Assembly (NCBI GenBank): GCA_014706295.1
Contig: JACSVZ010000004.1
Location: 88,419,047 to 88,483,046 of the forward strand
Reading direction: 5' to 3'
DNA length: 64,000 bases
Source of the DNA: Lycocorax pyrrhopterus obiensis
Lineage: Eukaryota; Chordata; Aves; Passeriformes; Paradisaeidae
Part shown: positions 26,072 to 38,527 of the stretch, one piece after another
How positions within the stretch are numbered: the stretch's first letter is position 1
Layout of the letters: the number at the start of each line of letters is the position of its first letter
Program-made: the position numbers and the translations under genes
The notes under the pieces: generated by a model
What the model was told of the DNA's origin: nothing
Seen by the model: only the letters and a program-made list of their open reading frames with translations
The model's database searches: none

Positions 26072-29000
26072 AAATCAATTGATATATTCTCCAATCCTTA
26101 GTGTGAAATCAACATCTACATGTGTATGATGAGAAATTTAAGGTGGGTGGTGGGTGCAGGTGCCCTTGAATTGGAACAGCAGCAGGTGTCCACAAAGGGA
26201 CTGTTGAATCAGTGCAGACTAACACATGGTTTCCCACAGAGTTGCTTTTTTGAAGAGAACTGTTTAGTAAAAAAGGCCCCAAAATGACAAACTTCTTTTA
26301 AAATGATTGAAAAGTGGACAATTTTAGTGTAAATATTATTAGACAAATTCTCTTTGTAACGTGGGTTATGCTCTTAAACTTCCCAGACTTCTTAATGAGA
26401 TTTGCTTCTTCCTACACATAGCTTAAAGCATTTTCCTTGATTTTCAGGAGGAGGGACACTTGTACCAGTGTTTTTTATGAAATTGCAGCCGTTATGAAAT
26501 TCTGCTTTACCAGGATTTGCAAATCCAGATGACAAATTCACCACCATTAGCACTTTTCCCATATCTTACTCCAGATTCATTTAGCTATCCATGACACTCT
26601 TCCAGCAACCTCTTCCATGGCCATTATGAAGTACCAGCTAGTCAAGTGTGTTCCAGCCAACCTGGACATTGCATCATTCACTGTGGACCCACTTAGGAGT
26701 GGATTCTTGCAAGTCAGTCCTGCATTCTCATTGACAAGAAAGATTCAAGAGCATGAATATTCTCCAACAACAAAAACCTAAAATTTACTGTTTTGAACAC
26801 AGACATCGGATTTTCATCAAGTCATTAAATTAGAACCAGTACTGGCTGGCTGTTATAAATTAAAATAGATAAATATATAAAACTAGAAATCCTGATTGCA
26901 TCTCACACAGGGGAGAAAAGCCTTCCCAGAATATGGAAAGAGAATGCTCACATGGCTCCTTTTGAGTCTTCAGACAAATTCAGATCGATTAATCCTCAGG
27001 ATGCTACCTTTCAAGTCATCCCATTCCCCCCTCTCCCACTTCAATATTCCTCTAAAGTTCTTTGCAAACTTTTGGGGTATTTTTCATTTCAACAATCAGT
27101 AGAATTACATCTGTTTGAGCTTATGGAGAGAAGATTCCTCCATAGTGTTGATGCTCTCCCTTTTGGTAAAAATATCCTGTAATACAGAATAAAGTCATTA
27201 ATGCTTGTTTAGGTTTCCTCTCTGAAAACGAGAATAAGAAAAAACAATGAAAATAAAAAATAGAGACCTTGGACAAATTTACATAGCAAAATCACCATGA
27301 TACAAAAATGGTAGAATAGCTACAAGAAATAGAGCACAGATTGTAGTCAAAACATTTAATTTTCATCATCATAATTTTCTTTATGACTAAAGAATTTGCA
27401 TGAGTTTGATAGGGTTTCTTGTATAATAGGCTCAAGTTTCTGACTCTTTATGTTCTAAGGATGAAACCAAAACAGTAAAAAAATGAAGGATTTCTTTTCT
27501 AATCTTCTGACTTTTCAACCAGATTCCTCATGGTTAGCTAGTGCTTTTCATGGTGCCTGAATCACAGTCATTTTTCACTCCCCACTTTTCTGCACGTTCT
27601 GCCCTTTCCTTTCATCCATTAACTCAGCAAGTACAGAAGCACTTTGTAGAGTTGATCTAGTTCTTTGTTCTTGCCTACAGTGATTAGGATTTCCAGGAGG
27701 CCATCCACCCATAGACTGGACAAAGGCAGACCTGCCTTTAAGCTCTTATAAGCCAAATACACACAACTAGGTGTATCAGTAGGCTTCTGTATTCATCATT
27801 TAAATATGTTGCTAAGTTTTCATTTTCTTCATAGCATTTCCATCTCTGCAATAGTGGAAACAGAAAAAGAAAAAACATTCTGATAGTATTTACTGATAAT
27901 TTTTATTCTTATCTCTTTCAGCATAGCAGAATCTTTGTTGCACGTATTTAATTTTTCTACCGTTACCTAAAATGGATTAAATTGGTAGTTCAAAATAAAT
28001 CAAAATATATTACAGCAGTTAAGCTTTTTTTTTTGCATCTCACAACTGTCCCATATAATTGTAAGAAATTGGAGGACACCATATTGTTATGAAGTAATTA
28101 AGCAGCCCAATAATTGTAGCAATTTCTTTCAGATATGAGGGTGTTAAAAAAGAAATATCCACAGATGAAATAGTGAGTTGACTTTGGTTTCTGCAATTTA
28201 TTTCTCTCATTAGCCATTACAATAATTCATTCACGTTCTTATAGTGAATTTTAAGTCAGAGTGCTACAGCAAATATATTTTTCTGTATGAACAGATTTGG
28301 AGAGTGATTTTCATAAGTACAAATTTTATATAAGCTCCCAGCTTTCATCTGAAGTCCTCATGCTTTGAATCTCTCCTCCTCAGTATATAATGCCATCTGA
28401 ACTGTTGCTGATGTCAGTTTATGTTACGTAACAAAAAAGCATATACTGATTTATCCCTGAAAATATCTTTTATTAGAGTGTCCATGTAGAAAAAAAAGTG
28501 AGAACATGAAGTCACTGGGTAAAAAAAAAGAAACCCTGCCTATATGATTCATTCAATTCTGGGAAAGAACATGCAAGCTGTTATTGCCAGCCATATGTAA
28601 TATGCAAACAGCAAAGAAAATATTTTCTGAGCCATTGCTTCTTGGCTTTGTCTGAAACCTTAGACACGTCAAGTTGATTTCAGTGATTTATTTTAGAACC
28701 ATTGATTACTGGATTAATTTGATTTGGGGATTACAGTATAGCCAGCCAACAGAGCACCAGAAATGAAAAATAATTTTGAAATACAGCAATTACTGTATCT
28801 GAGAGTCATTGATCTAGGAGGGAGACCAACCTAATTAAAGAGGACATGGAGGCACCCTCCAACACAGAGAAAGGCAAAGCAGGAGAATAGCGTGGCAGGC
28901 TGTCAGCTAGTTCTACAGATATCCCAAAGAGATCTTTACTTGTAAGGGAAGTTTGTGCATCTATTTGTAGTTGAAATTAACTCTGCTTCCATTTTTTCCA

Positions 29001-29825
29001 TGTAAAACCAACAATACCTCTGAGACCATTTTATTTCTTTGTATTTTTCCCTGTCCTCCTCCAAGAAAAAGTTAAACTATCATTAACTTCCTGTAAACAT
29101 CTATTATTATATTACAAATTCTAAGAAACCTGGTTTCTTTTTTAAATGATTCATCCAAAGTCTTTTCTCTCTAAAGAGGAAGAAAAAAGTCCCGCAGAAC
29201 CTAAACTATGAACTGCTTTAGGAAAAATGAATTTGGCATCACACTAAATTTAAGTTTGTTTATATGTTAATTCTTAACAAGTTTGATATGGTAAAACACC
29301 TTGGTTTTCAGTTTACTTACCATTCAAATCCTGGAGAGCACATTTAGAACCTGCTCTTTTCTATACATGGTTACCATCAAAGAATATACTTTTTGGAGTT
29401 TCCCACCTGAGAAAGCATTGAAGCAATAACTTATAACTCCTCAGATAATCTATTTCTTTGTTATATCATACACAGCTATAAAATGCTACAATATAAAATT
29501 AAAAGCAAAATTAGGACCTTAGGAAAGGATACACATATTGTACAGAAATTCAGTAAAGCAAATACTTTTCAATGCACACAGCAATCAGAAATTCCAATGG
29601 AGGAAGACACAGTAAACGTACTGTCTTGTGTAACCAAAAGACAGGCTAAAGCTGTATACAGTCCTTTATCATCAGGTAGGGAGACATAAATAATGGAAGT
29701 GAGGCACCAAAGGGACTATATTCAGTGTAATGTTATGGAAGGATCATTAATTCTTCAGTAGATTTCCATTCTGTCTTATTTTTTTCCCTCAGTTTAATCT
29801 AATAAATTCCATCAATCAATAAAAT
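26072..29825. other. Non-coding AT-rich DNA, nothing recognised
   Basis: No repeat tail, RNA gene or persuasive exon was seen. A splice-flanked minus-strand segment at about 29,322-29,409 (donor GTAAGT) meets a TGA two codons before the donor in its only long frame, so I do not call it. Confidence 0.55.
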
Positions 29826-29886
29826 CAATAGGAGTTGGACTTGATGGTCCTTGTTGGTCCCTTCCAATTCAGAATATTCTATGGGT
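29826..29886 (+). mobile_element. CR1 3'-tail fragment
   Basis: GGAGTTGGACTTGATGGTCC and CCCTTCCAATTCAGAATATTCT match the last about 60 bases of CR1 elements. Only the 3' UTR end is left. The orientation is plus, opposite to the copy at 25.5 kb. Confidence 0.85.
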
Positions 29887-30122
29887 CAGTCTTCAAATGT
29901 AAATAATATTGCAATAAGTATATGTACAGAATCGTTGTACCATATAGATGCATAGAGAAGTGGGACTCCTAGCTGGGCTGGTTTTGGACATTGAGGGGAG
30001 TGTGAATTATTGCTATAGTGACAGTGGGGTGCAGTTCGCTGGTCATGAAAAGAAATCATTAACTCCTCACAGCATCAATTTGTTGCAAGGACTGTGATCA
30101 CAGTGGTGCCAGACAGTACACG

Positions 30123-30171
30123 GAGCGCTCACAGCCTTTGGTGACATCAGCCGAACCAGCTGTGAGCGCTC
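30123..30171. other. GC-rich 13-bp perfect inverted repeat (hairpin)
   Basis: GAGCGCTCACAGC at 30,123-30,135 is exactly complementary to GCTGTGAGCGCTC at 30,159-30,171, separated by 23 bases. Each arm contains the palindrome GAGCGCTC. The patch is richer in CpG than its surroundings. It could form a stem-loop in RNA or act as a paired protein-binding site. No family is recognised, and there is no sign of a target-site duplication that would mark a transposon. Confidence 0.6.
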
Positions 30172-33100
30172 AGTGCCAGGGCTACTCTGAACGTAGGAGT
30201 GTTGCAGTTCATCAGAACGGGGATTTAGATTTATTTCACTGGTTTGGTTTAAGGCATCAGTCACCGGGCTTCTCCAAGGCTACTAATTTACTTCTGGACT
30301 TCGCAAACTTTGATTCCTCTGTTGCTTCATTTTGTGTGAAATGTATAGAAATAAATATTGCAATAAAATGGAATATCCTACAATCACATATTTATTCCAT
30401 ACATAGCTAAGAAAATGAATCCAGTATACACTAAACCTGTGATCTCTGCCCACTAGTCCCAGGCCTGAAGTGATCAACTGGCATAAGCATCATGATTGAT
30501 CGCCCATTGAAACAAACAGAGGATATAAATGGTGTCTTAAAAATTGAAGTGACAAGCAAGCTGGTTCATTACAGGTTTCTTTCACACAGTTATAATTTTC
30601 CACTGTTATTTTCCTTCCTGACCTGTCTAAATTGCCTGGTGTGGAGACTTTTCCCTCACTGTCACAGACTGTTGTTTCCTGCCTGTGAAATCTCATGCCC
30701 CCACGGCAAAGGCAGGTATACAGGACCCTGCCATGGGTATGGAGCATATCCCAGCCATCCTGCCTCACTTTGTGGGTGTTTTACCCAGAGAGTTACAGAG
30801 AATTAAGAGTAACTGACAGGTTGCTGTCAGTTTACCAGCTTGACTAGAATAGTCACACCAGAGACATGGAAATAGTTACTTTCTGTGATCCTGAAGGGCT
30901 TTCATCAAAGAACAAAAGGCTGAAATTTGTGCATTATGAACTAAAAAAAAAAGAAAAAAAATCTGTTGAAACTTAAGTCTTTTTCACAATAGCAGTGATT
31001 TTTTTTTTTCACTATGTCTTCTTGTTAACAATATCCTCTTTTGGCTCTTCTAATTCCATCTTCTTTTGATTTTTTTTTTCCCCGGGACAGTTTCCTGTTT
31101 CTCTTGGTATATTCAATATTTTGAGGTTAGCCTACTTTGTGATGTTAGGGTTTATGTAGTTGATCCACACTCTCAACAATTTCATCTTACTTGTGAATTA
31201 CATCCTCAACTTCCACTAATACTACATTCATCTGTTATTTTTTTCCATTAGTCTGATTATTTTGCTGCCTTTAATGCTTTTACTTCTGCAAATGGATTTC
31301 TTGATTTTTTATTTTCTTCACATAGCAGGCTGCCTTATTCTTTTTCATTCGGTTTGTTGTTGTTCTCGAAGCTGTTCATATGCCAATGTTAATTTATTTC
31401 AGTTTTGAATGGTTTTCATTTTAAAGTAACAGTGTGGAACCCTCTCATAGCAAAATAGAAGAACTTCAGCGAAGTTCACCAGACCAAGAATTTCAATGGG
31501 AATAAATTGTTTCTTTCATTTTCTTTCTATAAATTGTGCTGATAAAGAAGTGTTCTAGGCATGAAGTCCAAGATATTATGCCATGGTGTCAGTGACAACT
31601 TCATGCAACATTAAGCTCATGAATAAGCAAGCAGATTCCCATTTACAGTTACTTTTCAAAGACATCTCCAAGCATGCCTAGCTTTGCCTACTTTAGTTTA
31701 GCAACTGCATGGCACAATGTGGCAGCAAAATATGCCAAGGGAAGGCTTAACAGGGGAAGAGAGGCGTGGAAGTTGTCCTCCTTGCCATGCAGTGAGGTTG
31801 CAGCTTCACAAGGCCCTTCCATCACCATTTCAATGGAGCTCTTTCCACTACTGTGTGCAATACATTGCTGGTATAATTTTCAAATAGATCTTTCTAAAGA
31901 CAGCAACTTGTTTTGGAATTACCCTGGATCGTGTCATTTTTCCACTGACTTATGTTCTTGTCTTCAGGTACATGCTATAAAGAAGCCAGCAAACAAAGTG
32001 GAAGGGTCATCTGAAAGCAACGAGATTCTCATTAGGACAGGTGTCTGAGCACTCTGCTGCTGGTGGCAGGTGAGGAGCAATTGCAGCTCTCCAGGTGCCC
32101 TGATTACCCTTCAGCTTTCCAAAAGAAAATGGACAAGCCTGACTCTCTGCTTTTCTCTCTGTCCTCCTCCAGTCCTCTTTTAAGGAGCACAGGGGGATTT
32201 GCAGCAACACAGAATGAGAAAACTAGTCAGACGCAGATGCACCTAATTTTTCAGGAGGGTCTTGACTCAGCTTGCACCTGTACTTTGAAGCAATCTTCAT
32301 GAACTAGTGATGTGTCTCAAAACACCAAAGCTGATTTATTCTATCATTTTCTGTTGACTTGGTAGAGGTGATAGTTCCCACCTCTGTGCTGAGTCATTTG
32401 CGGATACTGCAAGAGAATTTCAGCTGTCAGCATGATCTTTGATGACAGAAGACCAAATATATCAGAAATTATACATTTTCCCAACTCCCAGTGTAGACTA
32501 GACCATATTAATTTTTGGAACAGTTATCAACTTGGTTAAAAATTTATCTCTTTAAACCACTGTGGGTTTTGAGAGTTCTAACTTTACCATTATTGGAGCA
32601 GTATTTCATTCTTACTGTTCCACAGTGGTACTCATCTTTTCACAAGCTCACCTGTTAACTCGACTTCTAGTTGAGGGAAACAACTCTAGCCAGACTCTTT
32701 TTTCAAATTTTTTTTTAATTGATTCAAGTTCTATTTACCCACTTTGGTAATAAGAAGACTACTCTTGAGACACATAAGTGGAATTATCCTCTTAACCCTT
32801 CTGAAGCTTTTGTATTGAAGGCACATGTCTGAATCTTCCAGTATAAAATGCGTATTGTCATTGAAGACAAATTAAAGGAAGTGTTTAAAAACACCAACCA
32901 AAAAAAGTCAAATGGAAAATGTCAACAGTTTTAGTTCTATTTTTTTTTCTGTAGATTCCCAATAGTTATTACCATATCCATTGGTGTTCTGGGAAAGCTT
33001 CCCATAGTAGAGATAAATAATACTTTTTAATGAACAGTGAAAAATAAATAGAAAAATAAAAACAGGTGAGGTGTAATAAACCAAGAGAAATATTTCTCCC

Positions 33101-34978
33101 TGTTTGGCTAATACTAAAACTTTATACTAGCCAATAATACACTTACAGAGAGGTTAGAAAACCACTTGAAGAAGAGGGGGAAATCAGTGTGATCTATTAT
33201 TAATTAGAACATTTTCCCTGAGAACAGCAACAAATTTATAAAAACTACAGAAAAAAAAATTAAATTGTAAAGAATTTTAATTAATACACACCACTTTTAT
33301 TTATTAACAACAACAGATTTTTTTAAAGATTCAGTTTCACTCCCAAAAGAAACTGTTTTGTCAGCTGGAGACAGAGATGGCCTGAGATACTGAGGCGATG
33401 GAAAAAAGTGTCCTGATAAGCAAAAAACTCATTATTTCTTTTCCTTTACCAAGATGGAGGAGAAAACTTTCCTTTAATTTTCTTTCTTCTTTATGGTTTT
33501 TCTTTCTTGTGAGAAATTAAGCACTAAAAAATTTAAGGAGACGGAACTGCCATTTCATTTGAAAAATCAAATTCTAGTCCTTTGGACTAATTGGCTATAC
33601 AATGTCATTTTGATAAGGCTTTGTTTCTAAAAAGAAACTATACAGGATAAATGTATCGTTGACAAATGGGTCAAGAGAATACTAGACCTGTGTTTCCATT
33701 CTCTCCTGGTGCAGAGCAGAGAGCTAGTCTTTTCTTACCCATAAGGGCAAGAAAGGATCTACCAGAGTGCTCTGGGAGGACAGAGGAAACATAAAATATG
33801 GGGATGTGGCTGCAAAGGCAGCTGCATTTTAGATTGTTCTCCAATGTTTTGTCTTGAAAAGGCACTAGTTCAGATTTAGGAGCATGGCAGAGCTTGTACC
33901 GATAGTCTCAACAGGATGTTAAGACAAACACACAGACAAGGCAGAGAAAGGAAAGAGACTCTCATAACCTGGGCTTCAAGAGAAGCCACATTTGTATGGA
34001 GAATGCCACGCCCAAATGAGTAAATAATTCAATGCAGTGAATAAATATGAGAGAAATTAAGGCAAATCTCCTTTATGGGAGGACTGGGGTTGAGGTAGAA
34101 AAACATGAGAAACTGTTCACTGAAATACTGAAGGGAATACTGAAAGTTGATGATGGTATTGAACAACAACGGATCACAGACAGAAGAAGACAGCAGAGCT
34201 GGAAGATTTTACTTGAAACTTAAATGCACAAGATAGTGTAGCTATATTACAAATCTGAGAACTATGACATCCATATATAACTTCCTAAAATATCTGGGTT
34301 TTAAGAAATATTTTTCCCTCGAGGGACAAGAAACTCCAGGTGATGGAAGGTATTCTTGAGCAATAGAGAATGCTTTGCCAGAGCAGAGCAGACTGTAGTG
34401 TCCAGCAAGAGAAACAAACCTAAGCAGCTGGGGATTTACAATAAACACATAGGCTAAATGAAAGGAACCATGGAAACAGAACATAGAATTCATCGCATCA
34501 AATTTTAGCTACATAAAAATTAGACATACTCTAACTGTCCATCTGTAATTAGTGGAGAAAACAAGTTTCTCTGCTGCGTGAGTAATTTCAATCTCAGTCA
34601 AAGGCAAGCAGGATTAACAGCTTTCTAAAAATGCATACCCCTGAGAGCAAGATTTAAAATTTTACTTTAGTGGGTAACTTTTGATTAATATTAGATGAAA
34701 CAAAGGAATTTTCTCAGTCTGATCATTACACTGGAAAATAACATGGAAGGGAGTAGAACAGTCTTGTTTTTCAGTCATGACCTTAAGGTTTTGAATCAAA
34801 ACCACTTTTTGTCCTAAGGTGATTTCTGAAATGAAAGAAAATAGGAAAATACAGTGATTGAGCACAGATCTTCATTGAAAAAGGTAACTGCAGTTTGACT
34901 AGCAAATGTAAAGACATCCAGTGCACAGAAACCGCATAAGGACACAACCATTCAACTGCCACATTTGCAATGATGTTA

Positions 34979-35142
34979 TTAGATTAATGACCAATTCAAT
35001 TTGAGCTGGTACACAGAGTCGTCTGCAATGTAATCCAAGCAACACTGATAAACTGCAATATTAGATCAATGACCAATTTGATTCCAGATGGACTGTGGAG
35101 CCAGACACAATATAATCCTAGCAATACTGATAAACAGAGAAA
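34979..35142. repeat. Diverged tandem duplication, period about 82 bp
   Basis: Copy one starts at 34,979 (TTAGATTAATGACCAATT) and copy two at 35,061 (TTAGATCAATGACCAATT). Both continue through TGTAATCCAAGCAACACTGATAAA or its variant TATAATCCTAGCAATACTGATAAA. The two copies differ at many sites, so the duplication is old. It lies inside a hydrophobic 100-codon minus frame (35,298-34,996), in which the duplicated part encodes two related segments. I do not think this frame is a gene. Confidence 0.8.
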
Positions 35143-36960
35143 TATGAGTGTTATAACGATGACGCTAAAACTATCTGAGGCCAGTCCAAAAATGCAGGCT
35201 GTCAATAAGGCACCATAAAACAGGAGACAGTGCTGTTTGTAGCTTGGAACTTTCATCTGACAGACAGAAGCATCACTTGCTATAGGCAGGAAGAACAATA
35301 CAATCTACCGAACTGGTCAGAATATAAAATAAGACCATCCTTAAATGCAGAAAGAGATAGTCATTCCAGTAACCTGAAGAGAACCAGGAATGCAAAAATT
35401 AAAGAATAGTCTCATCTTCCTTCCACTAGGTAGCCCATAGGAATGAGGAATGTGAAGCTAATTTATCTCAGTGCAAATATTCTCTTTTTTATTATATTAA
35501 AAAAGTTTCTGGCACATTGAATTAAATGAACTATCATCTATGAAAATGTTGCCACACTGCCATATAGGCCAGTAGTTGGATATGCTTACAGACATAATTA
35601 GTATTATGCAGATCCTCCAAAGTGCACTGGATCAAACACTAGAAGGATTGGCAGCCATCACAGTTGTATCTGATGCTGATATTTTAAAGGACAGAGATTC
35701 CAAGAAAAATTATGCCCTCAACCATAGTATTATACTAAAATAAATTATAAATAGACTTTGGAAGCCTGATGTTAGGCTGAGTACAGTGAGGTTGAAGCTG
35801 ATTAGAACTGATCCCTTGTTTATGTGTGTTTACCTTTTAGGGACCATAGTAATATACAGACAGAGAAACCAAAGCAATTCAAAACATACAAGCCATAAGA
35901 CATGAATAGATATTTTCATATTTGGTACACAGCCATCAGGAGTCTCAAAACCCTTAAAATATTAACATAGCACAATGCAGCATGACATTTCCAGCAAACT
36001 AAGTTGAACAATGTAAAAACACACCAGATCTTACAAACAGACCAATTAAGCAGAGCACCTAGAGCTCTCTGAGAGGTGAGTCTTCAGAAAGAACCACAGC
36101 TGAAAAAAAAATGTTGCTTAGCACTTTTAGCAGTTTCCAAACATTACAAAGATGACAGGCTCAAATTTTCAAAGGAAAAATGATAGTTCAGAGTTGCAGA
36201 TGGTTGTGCTAAGTTTCCCAGGAAACTTAGAAACTGACCAGTTGAGCTCTGCTTGTCTCACAGCCCCCTGAACATAATCTTCAATGTCTCTCAGCTTCTG
36301 AGATTCATTCCGTATACTATTCATGTTTTCTTGTCTTGATACAACATTTGGCTTCACTGATTCTGCCCACACCATGGTACCTGTTAATTGTATTTTGTAG
36401 AAGCAGATTCTGGGGAAGACACTTAGGTCAGAACTGTGACCAAAGGACTGAAACGTACCTAACACACTTTGCTTGAGTAAAAGGTCATGGCAGAATTCAA
36501 GTGATTCAGGATTAGGTGGGAATGACATGGACAGCATCTTTCAGATGTTAGGGACTTGGAAAGTATCGGGAAGGCAGAGTTAAGAGGCATGGGGAAGAAA
36601 AGAATCTCTCCCTATAAGTGTTGAATCATCCTAGCACATTTCCTAGAGACTAGTAACACCTTGCAGAGATCCACAGGCCTGTAAGTCATCCATCAGAAAC
36701 AGAACAATGTTTAAAGGAAAGAACAATTTAATGGGATTTTATGTAAAAGGGTAGAGGTTACAGAAATGAAGTACTTTGAATAGATGTCAGTAGCACTTCT
36801 ACAATAATTTCAGTTGAGAGAAAATCTGTTTTATATTTTAAAAGAATTGATGCAGAAGGGGCAACATGCTTGAAAAATCTGTGCAAGCAGCTAGGTACAA
36901 GATGGATCAGAGAGCGAATAGGTTAAAACTTATATTTTTCCTGGTACCCTTGTGGAGCAT

Positions 36961-37362
36961 TTCTCAGAAGGAAAGACTGAGGGAACTACAACTGTTTAGC
37001 CTAGAGAAGAGAAGACTCATGGGGAATTTCATCAATTCCCTTCTGAAGGGAAGGACGTAAGGCAGACAAAGCTAGACTGTATTTGTTGGTGTCCAATGGT
37101 ATGACAAGAGGGAATGGGCACAAACCAAAATACAGAAGGTCCTGTCTCAACATCAGGAAACTCTTTTTTACTTTGACGTTGACTGATTACTAGCAGAAGT
37201 TGTCTAGAGATTTGATGGAGTCTCTGTCTTTGGAGATATTCAAAACCCAGTTGGACATGGTCCTGGGCAACCAGCTCTAGGTGGTCCTGCTTGAGCAGGA
37301 AAGCTGGGTCAGATGATCTCCAGATGTACCTTCCAACCTGAGCCATTCTGTGTGATCCTCTA
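36961..37362 (+). mobile_element. CR1-type LINE 3' end, decayed
   Basis: The left part encodes [19 protein letters not shown], the conserved C-terminal reverse-transcriptase segment of CR1. The right part ends in TACCTTCCAACCTGAGCCAT and TCTGTGTGATCCT, the CR1 3' tail. Stops and frameshifts break the frame after about 37,060. The left boundary is approximate. Confidence 0.9.
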
Positions 37363-38364
37363 TGCCAGACTCCCTGTCTGGATAGAGATAGTACTCCTGA
37401 AAGAAAGGTGAAGTAACAGCGCAAGGAAGGCAGAGTACATGAAGTTGCCTCTGATCCTTTCTTTGGTCAGTGTCTAAACCTGGGTACAACCTTCAAACAA
37501 CATTTTCCTACTTCAAAAAGAGTTCTACAGAAAGGATTCAGCATGACATTTTTCATCATGGCTTTTAACAATTCATGGTCTTGAACATTTCCCAAATTTC
37601 AGACAGTTCTCAGTTGAGATTGGTAAACTAAGGATCCATTGGATGGATGTCACATCACATTCAGTGAATTCCTCTACACACACACACACACACACACACA
37701 AGCAAGTGTGGTTTATGGAAACAGAACACCATATAATCTGTAATTTTTTCTCCTTTTTCCCTTACTTTCCACTTATTTTTTACTTCCGAGATTCCATAAT
37801 TAATTAACTTTTCTAAGTGAATGCGATAGAATTATATTTTAAAAATGATTGTTTATCCAAAGGCTAGATATGTTGAAGAATATACATACCCATTCCCTCA
37901 GACCAAACAAAGGAGAAAATGAAAAAAAAAACCCAAAATCACGAAATTTAAATTAACAATTAGTGGAATTGAGTACCCAAAAGTAAAAGCTTTAAAACAT
38001 CCCAAATGGTTATTTTCATTTCAATTATTTTTACTTTTAACGTAATCAGAACATCAATTAAATAACAACACTACAAAAAATATTCCTTTATCTTAAGAGA
38101 GTGTTACTGTAAGTTTATTGTGCTCTTTCTGTCCGTCCCAATTACAATTATAGCCACAATCAATATGATGACCAAAGTAGTTGCAGGATGTACTCCTATG
38201 GTTATCAGTAGCAGAAATAGGGTCTACAGAGGAAAGTTAAATCTATTTGGAAAAGGAAAAATATCTAAATGAAATATCCTGAATGTAATTACACAGATTA
38301 TCTCTCCACAGAGCTGTCCAAAAACTTCTTGTGTTCTGTTGTATATTCTATTCCTTTTCTCTTA
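37363..38364. other. Non-coding DNA with a CA microsatellite
   Basis: A (CA)n run occupies 37,676-37,701. Nothing else is recognised between the two CR1 fragments. Confidence 0.7.
37676..37701. repeat. (CA)n microsatellite
   Basis: About thirteen uninterrupted AC/CA dinucleotides. Confidence 0.97.
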
Positions 38365-38527
38365 GATATGGAAGCCCCATCCCTGGAAGTGTTCAAGGCG
38401 AGGCTGAATTGGACATTGAGCAAACTTATCTAGTGGAAATTATCCCTGCCTGTAACAAGGGCTTTGGAATTAGATTATATTTAAGGTCTTTTCCCAAAAC
38501 ATTCTCAGATCCTACGGTTCTATGATT
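38365..38527 (+). mobile_element. CR1 3'-end fragment
   Basis: GCCCCATCCCTGGAAGTGTT and CAAGGCGAGGCTGAATTGGA are the end of the CR1 reverse-transcriptase ORF and the start of its 3' UTR. The fragment closes with TCCTACGGTTCTATGATT, the octamer-like CR1 terminus. It lies 1 kb beyond the 36.96 kb copy in the same orientation, but the two overlap in CR1 coordinates, so they are separate insertions. Confidence 0.9.

Larger units (their letters stand above)
29887..36960. other. Mostly unique non-coding DNA with one GC-rich hairpin and one tandem duplication
   Basis: Apart from the hairpin at 30,123-30,171 and the duplication at 34,979-35,142 (both listed separately), I recognise nothing. The longest ATG-initiated frame is 31,674-32,048 (124 codons); its translation has no motif that I know. 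A 122-codon minus frame at 36,537-36,169 is likewise unrecognised. Both lengths are expected by chance in a window of this size. Confidence 0.5.

Noticed and set aside
29322..29409. Minus-strand segment with a consensus GTAAGT donor and good acceptor
   Set aside because: The one long frame has a TGA two codons before the donor; it could only be a non-coding exon, for which there is no other support.
31674..32048. 124-codon ATG-initiated plus frame
   Set aside because: No recognised domain and no promoter or polyadenylation signal assigned; frames of this length are expected by chance in 64 kb read in six frames.
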